A stretch of DNA of 64,000 nt from Flavobacteriales bacterium UBA952. GTDB taxonomy: Bacteria > Bacteroidota > Bacteroidia > Flavobacteriales_D > Crocinitomicaceae. The stretch spans positions 45,955 through 109,954 of the forward strand of contig CAJJBU010000014.1 in NCBI GenBank assembly GCA_905182495.1. Reading direction: 5' to 3'. Position numbers and translations under genes: made by a program. Below, in pieces: positions 47,537 to 56,269 of the stretch. Every line of letters starts with the position of its first letter. The stretch's first letter is position 1. The notes beneath the pieces were generated by a model. That model had not been told where the DNA came from. It saw only the letters and a program-made list of their open reading frames with translations, and did not search any database.

Positions 47537-48928
47537 ATGCTAAATAAGTATTTAATTTCGGGATTTATTTTCCTAACTTTTAATCACGCTTCTGCCCAAA
47601 CATTTGGTGCAAAACAAGTTATATCGAGCAGTGCAAATGGTGCACGCTCGGTCTTTGCAGTTGACTTGAATGGAGATAACAAACCTGATGTACTTTCAGC
47701 ATCGGTAAATGATAATAAAATATCATGGTATGATAACTTAGGAAATGGAGGTTTTGGACCACAGCAAATTATAGGTGCAAATGCTGGTTCAGCATGCGTT
47801 TTTGCTGCTGATATTGATGGTGATGGCGATGCTGATGTACTTAATTCAACAATTAATTCAAACGAATTGTCGTGGTATGAAAATCTTGGAAATGGAAGTT
47901 TTTCAACAAAACAAATCATTCTATCAACTCTTGATTTTGCAGGATCTGTTTATACTTCGGATCTTGATGGCGACGGAGATCAAGATGTTCTTTCCACATC
48001 TCGCTACACAAATTTGGTAACTTGGTATGAAAACCTTGGAAGCGGTAATTTTGGTCCTCAGCAGGAAATAACTAATAATGCATCTGGAGCCATGAATGTA
48101 TACACAAGCGATCTAGATGGAGATAATGATCTGGATGTGTTATCTGCGTCATTTAATGATGGTAAAATAGCTTGGTATGAAAACCTAGGAGGCGGGAATT
48201 TTGGTCCCCAATTAGTGATTTCTAATAATTCTCTGGGTGCTACAGGAATTTATACCTCTGATGTAGATTTAGATGGAGATATGGATGTCTTCTCTGCTTC
48301 TCAATCAGATAATAAAGTGGCATGGTATGAGAACTTAGGAAATGGAAATTTTAGTAGCGAAAAGATAATATCTAGTAATTCGCTTGGTGCGATGAGCGTT
48401 TACTCAGGTGACTTTGATAATGATGGATATCCAGATGTATTATCAGGGTCATGGGGTGATCATAAAGTGGCATGGTACAAGAACTTAGGAAATGGGAGTT
48501 TTGGTACAGAGCAAATCTTATCGACCAACGCAACAGCTGTGCATTCCGTTTATGCTTTTGATCTTGATGGAGATAACGATTTGGATGTGCTCTCTGGTTC
48601 TTTTGATGACTTTAAAATAGCATGGTATGAGAACCTCAATACAACTACTTCAACGAGTGAAGTTGAAGGGATGTCTTCATTTAAAGCAATAGTTTATCCA
48701 AACCCTGCTATTGATATCATCAATATTGATGTTTCGGGCAATCTGAAATACGAGGCAACTATTTTTGACTTACAGGGAAGAATAATGATTCGTGAAATAA
48801 ACAAGTCTGTAATTAATATTCAAACCTTACCTCATGGTACTTATCTCATTGAAATCGAAGACCTAGTTACAGGACAAAAAGTAATTGAAAAAATAATAAA
48901 GCGCAATTATAATTTTAAAATAAATTAA
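47537..48928 (+). CDS. FG-GAP/VCBS repeat protein with T9SS sorting domain (cassette cargo)
   Basis: A 463-residue secreted protein with a signal peptide (to about NHASAQ) and about seven or eight repeats of 45-50 residues. Each repeat has a calcium-binding DxDGDxDxD loop (DLNGDNKPD, DIDGDGDAD, DLDGDGDQD) and a W-Y-E/D-N-L-G-N-G strand, as in a beta-propeller of integrin type. A T9SS sorting domain ends it. Start is 15 bases after the CotH stop, so the two are likely one transcript. Role: probably a cell-surface or secreted adhesion protein. Confidence 0.88.
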   Translation: MLNKYLISGFIFLTFNHASAQTFGAKQVISSSANGARSVFAVDLNGDNKPDVLSASVNDNKISWYDNLGNGGFGPQQIIGANAGSACVFAADIDGDGDADVLNSTINSNELSWYENLGNGSFSTKQIILSTLDFAGSVYTSDLDGDGDQDVLSTSRYTNLVTWYENLGSGNFGPQQEITNNASGAMNVYTSDLDGDNDLDVLSASFNDGKIAWYENLGGGNFGPQLVISNNSLGATGIYTSDVDLDGDMDVFSASQSDNKVAWYENLGNGNFSSEKIISSNSLGAMSVYSGDFDNDGYPDVLSGSWGDHKVAWYKNLGNGSFGTEQILSTNATAVHSVYAFDLDGDNDLDVLSGSFDDFKIAWYENLNTTTSTSEVEGMSSFKAIVYPNPAIDIINIDVSGNLKYEATIFDLQGRIMIREINKSVINIQTLPHGTYLIEIEDLVTGQKVIEKIIKRNYNFKIN

Positions 48929-48970
48929 ACCTAAATGGCATTTGAACGCAGTTTAGCATAAACGTAATGG
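48922..48970 (+). repeat. attC-like site 6 (degraded)
   Basis: Imperfect stem CTAAATGGC (48931-48939) against GCAGTTTAG (48948-48956), seven of nine, with loop ATTTGAAC. The closing box reads GTAATGG, one T short of GTTAATG. The start codon of the following gene lies inside the box. Confidence 0.5.
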
Positions 48971-49752
48971 AAGTATATAAAGGTCCCCATTTAGTCATCA
49001 ATCACGAACAAGCGAATTCAAGGCTCATTAGCACTTGGAAATCTAGTCCGCCAAATGATTTAGCGTACAGAAAAGAGTTGATACAACATCTATACATCGT
49101 CGAGGAAATAAAACCTGCTCAAGTAATGTGGCTAATGGAAAACCTTACTTTTAAAGTAGATGATGCCACAAAAATATGGGCTGACGAAAATATTTCTAAA
49201 CCAATATTTAAATCTGGATTTATAGCCAAACGCCAAGATGGGTTTCATCAAGTAGCAATCATTGTCGGACATGATGTATTGGCTTACATTGAAGTAACGG
49301 AAATTTTTAATGAGCATTCAAACAGTGGCTTTAAACCAAAATATTTTGCAACCGAAACAGAAGCTAAAAGTTGGTTGAATGGAGACCTCAACATAAAAGA
49401 TTTCAAGAGTGGAGATGAATTAATAATTAATTTTAAAGGAATAGATGACAAAGGCAAAGCAGTTTTTGAGTTTAAAGAACAGGTCTCTAATTTTGCCAGC
49501 ACTATTAACTCATTTAAAACTATTATTGAGCAACCTCATTTTATAAAAAATAATATTGACAAATATTCTAACTTAACTAAAAGAGAAAAGGAAACACTCA
49601 AATTCATCATCAATGGAGATGATAATAAACAGATAGCTGAAAAAATGCATGTTTCTCCCAATACCATCCGAACTCATAGAAATAGAATTTGGCAGAAACT
49701 TGAAATCCAGAATTTAAGACAATGCTTAAGATATGCATGTTTTTTTAATTAA
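48967..49752 (+). CDS. LuxR-type HTH transcriptional regulator (cassette 7)
   Basis: A 261-residue protein. The C-terminal 60 residues are a LuxR helix-turn-helix (LTKREKETLKFIINGDDNKQIAEKMHVSPNTIRTHRNRIWQKL). The N-terminal part has no recognisable receiver or PAS fold, but is regular enough to be a sensing domain. It sits alone in its cassette and starts inside the closing box of site 6. Confidence 0.85.
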   Translation: MEVYKGPHLVINHEQANSRLISTWKSSPPNDLAYRKELIQHLYIVEEIKPAQVMWLMENLTFKVDDATKIWADENISKPIFKSGFIAKRQDGFHQVAIIVGHDVLAYIEVTEIFNEHSNSGFKPKYFATETEAKSWLNGDLNIKDFKSGDELIINFKGIDDKGKAVFEFKEQVSNFASTINSFKTIIEQPHFIKNNIDKYSNLTKREKETLKFIINGDDNKQIAEKMHVSPNTIRTHRNRIWQKLEIQNLRQCLRYACFFN

Positions 49753-49767
49753 ACTCCTTTATTAAAT

Positions 49768-49783
49768 TACGCTTTATAGCGTA
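49768..49783. repeat. 16-base palindrome TACGCTTTATAGCGTA
   Basis: Second copy of the palindrome at 45735-45750 (14 of 16 bases equal, differences in the loop). It lies 16 bases after the LuxR-type gene, so it could also act as its transcription end, though no T run follows. Confidence 0.5.
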
Positions 49784-49899
49784 TTGTGTTAACTAACCGT
49801 ATGACTTGATTTTTCTTTCCAATGGTTCGGTTTGGGCAATGTGATAGACAACAAATAGTTGACAATTACAATAATATATATTTAGGAAGTGAGGTTTCC

Positions 49900-49944
49900 T
49901 CCTAACAAAACGTTTTTGCGTAATTTTAGCCAGAGCCGTTGTAG
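49900..49944 (+). repeat. attC-like site 7
   Basis: A compact 45-base site: TCCTAAC (49900-49906), stem AAAACG against CG-AATTTT with inner TTTTTG, TTTTAGCCAGAGCC, and closing GTTGTAG (49938-49944). Related to site 4 and the isolated site at 33628. The closing box matches the box at the end of the next cassette. Confidence 0.65.
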
Positions 49945-49997
49945 GTAACTAAATACTAACTTAAACTATAAGTAATCCCAATCAAATAAATTCAAAA

Positions 49998-50174
49998 ATG
50001 AAAAATATACTGATTATAAGTGCTATAATATGGGCTGTTGTAATTCTATTCGCTTCATATCTATACAGTGATACTGAAAATTACAAATATCTATTTGGTG
50101 TATTACTAGTTGCAGCAGGGTTACAAAATGCACTTATTTATAATGGGCTAAAAAAACAATATTCGGTGAAATAA
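49998..50174 (+). CDS. small two-helix membrane protein (cassette 8)
   Basis: A 58-residue protein with two predicted membrane helices (ILIISAIIWAVVILFASYLY and LFGVLLVAAGLQNALIY). It begins at ATG 49998 and fills a 341-base cassette whose two boxes are exact complements. No family was recognised. The cassette setting and hydrophobic pattern make it credible despite its size. Confidence 0.7.
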   Translation: MKNILIISAIIWAVVILFASYLYSDTENYKYLFGVLLVAAGLQNALIYNGLKKQYSVK

Positions 50175-50233
50175 GCCCTTTAAATCTTCCATATTGATAC
50201 AAAATAATAAGAAATCCAGAATATCAAAACTAA

Positions 50234-50285
50234 CTACAACAATATATATAGCACATTAAAACGCGCCATATAATCAACGTTAAAC
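50234..50285 (+). repeat. attC-like site 8
   Basis: CTACAAC (50234-50240) is the exact complement of GTTGTAG at 49938. An imperfect stem ATATAGCAC / GCGCCATAT (seven of nine) encloses ATTAAAAC, the same loop as site 1. It closes with GTTAAAC (50279-50285), a perfect GTTRRRY. Confidence 0.75.
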
Positions 50286-50308
50286 TCCTCCATGAATCAA
50301 TCCTATTT

Positions 50309-51091
50309 ATGAAAACAAAAAAAGAAATTGTAACCAATTGGTTGCCTAGATATACCGGGACGCCTCTCGAAAACTTTGGGGAATATATTTTACTCACCAA
50401 CTTTATTGGATACGTCAATATTTTTGCTCAGAAGTATGGTGTAAAAACTTTAGGCACGGATAAAGCCATGCAAACTGCAACTCATCGTAATATAACCATT
50501 ATTAATTTTGGAATGGGGAGCGCAATGGCCGCTACTGTTATGGATTTACTATCAGCCATTACACCAAAAGCAGTGTTGTTTTTGGGTAAATGTGGAGGCT
50601 TAAAAAAGAAAACTGTTTTGGGCGACTTTATCATTCCTATGGCAGCCATTCGTGGCGAAGGAACCAGTAATGAATACTTGCCTCAAGAAGTTCCTGCGCT
50701 GCCCTCTTTTAGATTGCAACGAACAATTTCATCGGCTATGAAAGAGTTTGAAACTGATTACTGGACGGGTGTTATTTTTACTACTAATCGAAGAGTTTGG
50801 GAGCATGACGAAGCGTTTAAAAACCGCTTAACCGAGGCTCGAGCTATTGGAATTGATATGGAGACAGCGACCCTATTTACAGCTGGTTTTGCAAACGGGA
50901 TCCCCCGGGGAGCCTTACTTTTGGTTAGCGATAATCCCATGATACCTAGTGGTGTAAAAACAAGCGAAAGTGACAAGTCGGTTACTTCAAACTTTGTGGA
51001 CTTACATGTAAACATTGGCATACGGTCCTTGGAAGAATTGCGCGACTCTGGCGATAGTGTAAAGCATATGAAATTTGACCATCGACCTTAG
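50309..51091 (+). CDS. amn: AMP nucleosidase (short form; cassette 9)
   Basis: A 260-residue purine nucleoside phosphorylase-fold enzyme. FGMGSAMAATVMDLL and LGKCGGLKKKTVLGDFIIP form the base/ribose site, and IGIDMETATLFTAGFANG holds the nucleoside-binding Met-Glu. SDNPMIPSGVKTSES is typical of Bacteroidota AMP nucleosidase, which splits AMP into adenine and ribose 5-phosphate. The gene starts 24 bases after the cassette box. Finding a purine-salvage enzyme as cassette cargo is unusual. Confidence 0.9.
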   Translation: MKTKKEIVTNWLPRYTGTPLENFGEYILLTNFIGYVNIFAQKYGVKTLGTDKAMQTATHRNITIINFGMGSAMAATVMDLLSAITPKAVLFLGKCGGLKKKTVLGDFIIPMAAIRGEGTSNEYLPQEVPALPSFRLQRTISSAMKEFETDYWTGVIFTTNRRVWEHDEAFKNRLTEARAIGIDMETATLFTAGFANGIPRGALLLVSDNPMIPSGVKTSESDKSVTSNFVDLHVNIGIRSLEELRDSGDSVKHMKFDHRP

Positions 51092-51308
51092 GCGTTTGTT
51101 GTCATTTAGCAACAGCCTTGAAACCTGTTGTTGTTTATTCAACGAAACAAGATCTAACTTGCGTAAGTCTTTAATAGCAAGGATTCACAATGGAAAAATA
51201 AAGATGTATCTTAAGCCCTAGGATATAGGTAATTAAAATGAAGTATACCGCAAATCCTAAATATAAACAGAGTAGGGGGCATTTAAAAAAAATAAAAAAA
51301 GTCATACT

Positions 51309-51629
51309 ATGCAAACAAACGCAATGAAATTATATAGTGCTTGAGATTTATATGATAATTCAACCGGAACAATTGGGAAAACGTCTGATCAATTTATGAA
51401 TATTATGACTTTTGATCGTAATACAATAGTAGTACAAGGAGTTTCTCTTGGTGGACTTTATTGGTTTGGTTTAGGATAAATTAGGGATTATGAAGGCTTT
51501 TTTGATTGTCGGTTCAATGATGGACGATATGGATAAACTACTTTTATGGTTAATGAAAATGGAGATCTAGATGCTATAAGTTTGAGTATTAACTTTGAGT
51601 TCAAGTATCGGGCTAAAAAAAGATCCTAA
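51309..51629 (+). pseudogene. decayed ORF with three in-frame stops (end of cassette 9)
   Basis: One frame of 107 codons from ATG 51309 to TAA 51629 reads as protein (for example DLYDNSTGTIGKTSDQF and TTFMVNENGDLDAISLS) but has internal stops TGA, TAA and TAA. The first could be a former Trp codon. The continuous sense between stops suggests recent decay rather than chance. No family was recognised. It lies between amn and attC-like site 9. Confidence 0.55.
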
Positions 51630-51644
51630 TTGAGATTGTTTAAT

Positions 51645-51696
51645 CCATAACAAAACCTAAACTGCATTAAAACACAGTTTAGCAAGAACGTTAAAT
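51645..51696 (+). repeat. attC-like site 9
   Basis: CCATAAC (51645-51651), perfect stem CTAAACTG (51657-51664) / CAGTTTAG (51675-51682) with a loop almost equal to site 1, and closing GTTAAAT (51690-51696). CCATAAC does not match GTTAAAC at 50279, so a cassette border may be missing between amn and the decayed ORF. Confidence 0.7.
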
Positions 51697-51710
51697 AAAA
51701 CAAATATAAT

Positions 51711-52598
51711 ATGCCTTTATTAAATAAACTTTATCAATTTTTTCTATCTGAAACCGCTAAAAGGCGGATTGAAAAAACAATACTCTATGTTGCGTTAATC
51801 GGCTTTTTCATCCACTTAATTTTAATATACTTATCAAAATTCAGTATTCTAAATTTTCATTTAGAAGCAGAATTATTTCAAAATCCGATATCGGCAGTGT
51901 ACACACCTTTCTCATTTATAATTATTTATGAAGTTTACTTGTTAATCTATTACTTGCCAAAGTCATTTACCACATACATCACTAAACAGTATGAGATTAT
52001 AACACTTATTATTATTCGAAAATTATTTAAAGATTTATCTGCAATTGAACTTTCATCTGATTGGTTTGAGATAAAAGGAGATTTACAATTTACATATGAT
52101 CTTTTGGCATCTATCATTCTTTTCTATCTAATTTTTCAGTTTGAAAAACAAGGAACGAGAAAATCACTGCCACAAAATGAGAATAAACCAAAAATCGAAA
52201 GATTTATTAGTCGAAAGAAAATAATTGCCGTTGTTTTAGTTCCAATATTTTTTACAATGGCTTTAATCACACTTTTTAATTGGACATCCGATATTACTTT
52301 TACTTCAAACAAATTGCCCAGTTTTGAAACAATTAATAATTTATTTTTTGACGAGTTTTTTACCGTTCTAATATTAGTAGATGTCGTTCTTCTGTTGATT
52401 TCCTTCTTTTACACAGATAAATTTCACAAAATAATAAGAAATTCTGGCTTTGTAGTTTCAACGATTTTAATCCGTATGTCATTCGGAGTAAGCGGATTAA
52501 TAAGTACAATTTTAATTGTAGTCGCTGTTCTTTTTGGACTAGCAATAATTACAATCCATAACAAATACGAAAACAACACGATGCCTAACAATAGATGA
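51711..52598 (+). CDS. hypothetical membrane protein (cassette 10)
   Basis: A 295-residue protein with about six predicted membrane helices in two groups of three, split by a charged cytosolic loop (about residues 145-170). No known family was recognised. Codon use is strongly AT-biased, more so than the housekeeping genes here. It begins 15 bases after site 9. Confidence 0.7.
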   Translation: MPLLNKLYQFFLSETAKRRIEKTILYVALIGFFIHLILIYLSKFSILNFHLEAELFQNPISAVYTPFSFIIIYEVYLLIYYLPKSFTTYITKQYEIITLIIIRKLFKDLSAIELSSDWFEIKGDLQFTYDLLASIILFYLIFQFEKQGTRKSLPQNENKPKIERFISRKKIIAVVLVPIFFTMALITLFNWTSDITFTSNKLPSFETINNLFFDEFFTVLILVDVVLLLISFFYTDKFHKIIRNSGFVVSTILIRMSFGVSGLISTILIVVAVLFGLAIITIHNKYENNTMPNNR

Positions 52599-52676
52599 AA
52601 TTAAGTGCATTCCTAATTTCTCAGTCGCCCATATCAATGTAGTCAATGATTTTATTCATAGGAATGATCGTTATGG
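52584..52676 (+). repeat. possible attC-like site 10 (right end of array)
   Basis: A perfect eight-base stem CATTCCTA (52608-52615) / TAGGAATG (52659-52666) with CCTAAC upstream (52584-52589) and GTTATGG downstream (52670-52676). CCTAAC lies within the end of the preceding gene and does not match GTTAAAT at 51690. The site is plausible but weakly supported. Confidence 0.35.
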
Positions 52677-52962
52677 TTTTTGCTGTTAAATCCATTTCTA
52701 TTTGTCTATAAAGAAAACGATAAGGACCCTAAAGTTGGTTAACGCAAGACGCATAGATTGGCAAGCCTTTGTAACCAAACTGTTATCTAATTTAGATACA
52801 TACAAAAACCATCCGTCGTCTTTTTTGCAAGAACCCCAAGCTTGGATTGAATTCCGTACGACGGCATCGCTCAGAACCTTGGCATTCATGACGCGGAACA
52901 AAACGACTTAATTCTCTTTTATAAAAATCTTATTATTGTATCTTGCCGTGCTATCTTAAAAG
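52599..52962. other. 364-base gap at the right edge of the array
   Basis: It holds the possible attC-like site 10 and no convincing gene. Short frames on both strands (about 52698-52911) have no recognisable motif or cassette-like setting. It probably includes the promoter of the PLP enzyme gene. Confidence 0.4.
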
Positions 52963-54816
52963 ATGGAAATTATGAATGACAATAAAACACTACATTATCT
53001 TAAAGATGTATTAGAAAATATGCCAACTGCTTGGTTGAAGCTAACGACCCATCGGCTAGATATATATGATGAAGGCTTGGCTAAAACACAGTTTTTAGAT
53101 CAGTTTGAAAACTTATTTAGGGACAGTAATTCTAAAGAAACGTCATTAAGCGAATTGCCCACAGCGTTCGACTATATTAGATTAGGCCACCCCTTGTCTT
53201 GTGTATTGGAATGGGTAATTGCCGCCTCAAATAAGCTAAATCCAAATCATGTAATCAGCTTTTCTTCTAAGACAATGCCTGCATTGGCAATTCTAAGAAA
53301 AAACTTATTGGAGAATAGAAATACTCAAATAATCTATACCGGGGCACTTCCAGGTTCTTTTGATGCTGAGGTGCTGAGAAAAATCTATGGTTATAAATTT
53401 GAGTTAAAAAGAGTGGCGAACACTGAAGATGTTGCCGAATTTAACGGAAGCACTATTTTTATTTCACAGCAAGATGACATATGTGCTTTTGACCTCAATA
53501 AAAATATTGACTTCTTTATCAATATTCATCCAAACTTAGGAAGTATTTTATTGGTGAATGGTGGGCAAAATGAAAGTTATATCTCAGAAATTCAGCATGT
53601 CCGAAGAAGAGAAACAATCGCGATGACACCAGCCAACTCCTTGGCTGTCTTAAGGTCGCTAACAGAGCTATCTTCGTTAGGAAATATGCATAGTCGTTCA
53701 GGCGCCAATAAAACAAGTGTAAGGGCTTCCCTTAAAGAGATTACTGGTGCAAATACAACGGCCCTAGTGGCCTCTAGTGGTTTGTCTATTCAATATGCTA
53801 TTTTAATGGGCCTCATTCATGATGCCGTACAAAAACATGAAGGAAAAGCGATCAAAATCATTGTTCCTCCAAATTGTTATGGTGGAACCAATGACCAAGC
53901 AAGACGTGTTGCTGCTTGCCTCGATCATGTTGAAGTACTGGATTTACCCGTAGATGGTGGTCATGATATGGTTCAAAGTATTGATCTAGTTTTAAATAAC
54001 ATTGCTGCCGAAGATGCGGTCCCATATATCATCGCGGAAATCCCTACAAACCCTCGAGTTGAAGTTCCCGACCTCCTAAAGTTAAAATCCGTTTTAAGTG
54101 CCGTCCGTAAAACAGCAACGGGTAAGATTGCTGTTGATCCTGTATTTATATTAGACCAAACATTTTGTCCTAATGTTTACTTTTTAGGAGAGGGTGAGGT
54201 CCTCTCATCAATTAGGGCTATTTCATATGCTAGTGGATCTAAATTTCCAAGCGGCGGGCAATGCACCGCGGGCTATTGTGTAGCAAATGAAAAAGCGGAT
54301 ACTTTAATGGGGAAAATAGAATTGCATCTGAGTATTTGTGATAACGAGGCTACTGACCTTCAATATGAAGTATTGGCAAGGCAGTTGCCTTCAATGAACC
54401 AACGAATTTATGATGCTTATTTGAATACACGCGATTTTGTCAACTTTATAAAGGAAACTTTGCCTGAGGCGAAAATCAACTTTGTGTCAGAAGAATTAGC
54501 TAAGGAAGGATTCACACCCTCCGTGTTTTCATTGGACCTTCCCACAAAAGGAAGTTCCGATGAAGAAAGAGAAGTTTATAAAAGAACTTTGAATCATAAA
54601 TTAATCCAATTAATGATTACAGAAATTCCTGATGAAAGCAAGTATTGTGTGAGCTATGGGCAGTTAAAGGGGTGCTATTGGACGATCCCCGCTACGTCAA
54701 CTCAAGGAACAACTAAAGAAGGCGACAAAGATTATATTGCACGTGTATCCCTTTCTGCTAATATGGATCTTGACCTTCATAAAAAAGTCTTTTCAGATTT
54801 TGTTGCCGAAATTTGA
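52963..54816 (+). CDS. PLP-dependent enzyme, Cys/Met-metabolism type fold
   Basis: A 617-residue protein. The central and C-terminal parts look like a fold-type I PLP enzyme: substrate and cofactor segments LVASSGLSIQYAIL, IAEIPTNPRVEVPDL, AVDPVFILDQTF, and the probable Schiff-base Lys in SYASGSKFPSGGQ. The N-terminal 220 residues are extra compared with typical 400-residue cystathionine lyases. The substrate is unknown. An ATG three codons downstream is an equally possible start. Confidence 0.7.
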   Translation: MEIMNDNKTLHYLKDVLENMPTAWLKLTTHRLDIYDEGLAKTQFLDQFENLFRDSNSKETSLSELPTAFDYIRLGHPLSCVLEWVIAASNKLNPNHVISFSSKTMPALAILRKNLLENRNTQIIYTGALPGSFDAEVLRKIYGYKFELKRVANTEDVAEFNGSTIFISQQDDICAFDLNKNIDFFINIHPNLGSILLVNGGQNESYISEIQHVRRRETIAMTPANSLAVLRSLTELSSLGNMHSRSGANKTSVRASLKEITGANTTALVASSGLSIQYAILMGLIHDAVQKHEGKAIKIIVPPNCYGGTNDQARRVAACLDHVEVLDLPVDGGHDMVQSIDLVLNNIAAEDAVPYIIAEIPTNPRVEVPDLLKLKSVLSAVRKTATGKIAVDPVFILDQTFCPNVYFLGEGEVLSSIRAISYASGSKFPSGGQCTAGYCVANEKADTLMGKIELHLSICDNEATDLQYEVLARQLPSMNQRIYDAYLNTRDFVNFIKETLPEAKINFVSEELAKEGFTPSVFSLDLPTKGSSDEEREVYKRTLNHKLIQLMITEIPDESKYCVSYGQLKGCYWTIPATSTQGTTKEGDKDYIARVSLSANMDLDLHKKVFSDFVAEI

Positions 54817-54895
54817 TTGCGGGGAAGGAGCACTCTTTCAAGTATAATTAGCATAAATGCACTGACTTAAGGAATTTTCTTAATTACTTTACAGA

Positions 54896-56254
54896 ATGAA
54901 TACTTTCGAAGACTTCAACATTAAAAAGCAATTGCGAAAAGCGATTGACGATTTAGGTTTTGAAAAACCAACGCCAATTCAACAAGCGTCTTATTCTACG
55001 ATTCTTGGAGGCTTCGATTTTGTGGGTATTGCACAAACCGGAACCGGGAAAACAATCGCGTACTTGCTTCCTATTTTACAGGATTTAAAGTATTCAGAAC
55101 AGCTACAGCCAAGAGTCTTGATTCTTGCTCCTACTAGAGAGCTCGTGATACAAATAGTAGAACAAATTGAAATATTAACACCCTACCTTAGTGTTAGGGC
55201 GCTAGGTGTTTATGGTGGTAGCAACAACATCATCGCACAGAAACAAGCCCTTACTTTAGGAGTCGATATCATCGTGGGGACGCCTAGAAGATTATATGAC
55301 CTTGCGCTTAGCAATCTATTGCGACTAAAATCGATCAAAAAGCTAGTGATTGACGAAGTAGATATCATGCTTGATTTTGGCTATAAAACACAGTTGAAAA
55401 ACATATTTGATCACCTCCCTGTAAAACGACAAAATATACTCTTCTCTGCTACAATGACGAGTTATGTCGATGAATTAACCGATGATTTTCTGGTGAACCC
55501 TGTTAAGAAAACCATTTCCATTAGTGGAACGCCTTTGGATAATATTAGTCAGGAATGTTATGCCGTTCCTAATTTCTATACCAAGGCGAACTTATTAAAG
55601 CATTTATTAGAAGATAAAACAGAATTTAGTAAAGTCTTGGTTTTTGTAGGCACAAAAGTGCATGCAGATAGCCTGTTTGAGATCTTAAATTCCGAATCAG
55701 AAGTTTCTGTTATTCACTCAAGCAAAGAACAAAACCACCGGACAAAATCGATAGAGAAGTTCGTCGATGGTACCAGCAGAATTCTGATTGCAACCGATGT
55801 TATTGCCCGTGGAATTGATATTGAAAAAATCACTGCCGTAGTCAGCTTTAATACGCCATTCTACCCCGAGAATTATATCCACCGGATTGGACGAACCGGG
55901 CGGGCCAAACAGCAAGGAAGGGCCATTCTTTTCTACACCGAAAAAGAAACGGAGTTAAAAGAAGCAATAGAGGGCTTGATGAACTATACCATTCCATTAA
56001 GTAAACTCCCTGAAGAATTAGAGATTAGTACCCAGCTCACTCCTGAGGAAAAGGACAAACCTTTAGATCAAATGAAGCTGTCCGATAATAACTCGCTGAC
56101 GGCATCTGGTGCTTCTTTTCATGAAAAATCAGCCAAGAACAATAAAGCCAAAACGGAAAAAAAGAGTTATAGTAAATCCTTAAAAGAGAAGTTTAAAAAA
56201 CCAATTAGGCGAGGCGACAAAATTCAAAACATGAAAAAGAAAAGGAAAAAATAA
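54896..56254 (+). CDS. DEAD/DEAH-box ATP-dependent RNA helicase
   Basis: A 452-residue helicase with the full set of motifs: Q-motif (KPTPIQQAS), AQTGTGKT, PTRELV, GTPRR, DEVD in place of DEAD, SAT, and the second RecA domain with ARGIDIE and HRIGRTGR. A basic C-terminal tail (about 400-452, Lys-rich) probably binds RNA. The DEVD variant is seen in several RNA helicases of this family. Confidence 0.94.
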   Translation: MNTFEDFNIKKQLRKAIDDLGFEKPTPIQQASYSTILGGFDFVGIAQTGTGKTIAYLLPILQDLKYSEQLQPRVLILAPTRELVIQIVEQIEILTPYLSVRALGVYGGSNNIIAQKQALTLGVDIIVGTPRRLYDLALSNLLRLKSIKKLVIDEVDIMLDFGYKTQLKNIFDHLPVKRQNILFSATMTSYVDELTDDFLVNPVKKTISISGTPLDNISQECYAVPNFYTKANLLKHLLEDKTEFSKVLVFVGTKVHADSLFEILNSESEVSVIHSSKEQNHRTKSIEKFVDGTSRILIATDVIARGIDIEKITAVVSFNTPFYPENYIHRIGRTGRAKQQGRAILFYTEKETELKEAIEGLMNYTIPLSKLPEELEISTQLTPEEKDKPLDQMKLSDNNSLTASGASFHEKSAKNNKAKTEKKSYSKSLKEKFKKPIRRGDKIQNMKKKRKK

Positions 56255-56269
56255 TTTTTAGACCCATTA

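Larger units (their letters stand above)
39333..52676 (+). mobile_element. integron-like gene cassette array with its recombinase
   Basis: One recombinase gene followed by about ten cassettes bounded by attC-like sites. In cassettes opening at 40357, 41002, 43057 and 49938 the opening box (GTTAGCAAA, GTTATAG, GTTGGCG, GTTGTAG) is exactly complementary to the box after the last gene of that cassette (at 40956, 42933, 44109 and 50234). Six bases match for the one at 44234. This self-complementarity is a known property of integron cassettes. Some later boundaries (45611, 48922, 51645, 52584) are degraded or do not match. The right end is approximate. Confidence 0.7.

Noticed and set aside
38494..52700. 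Prophage, conjugative element or transposon
   Set aside because: No capsid, terminase, relaxase, transposase or terminal inverted repeats; the recombinase with self-complementary cassette borders explains the region better.
52698..52911. Short overlapping reading frames on both strands
   Set aside because: No motif, no cassette-like position, and neither strand is better than the other; not called as genes.
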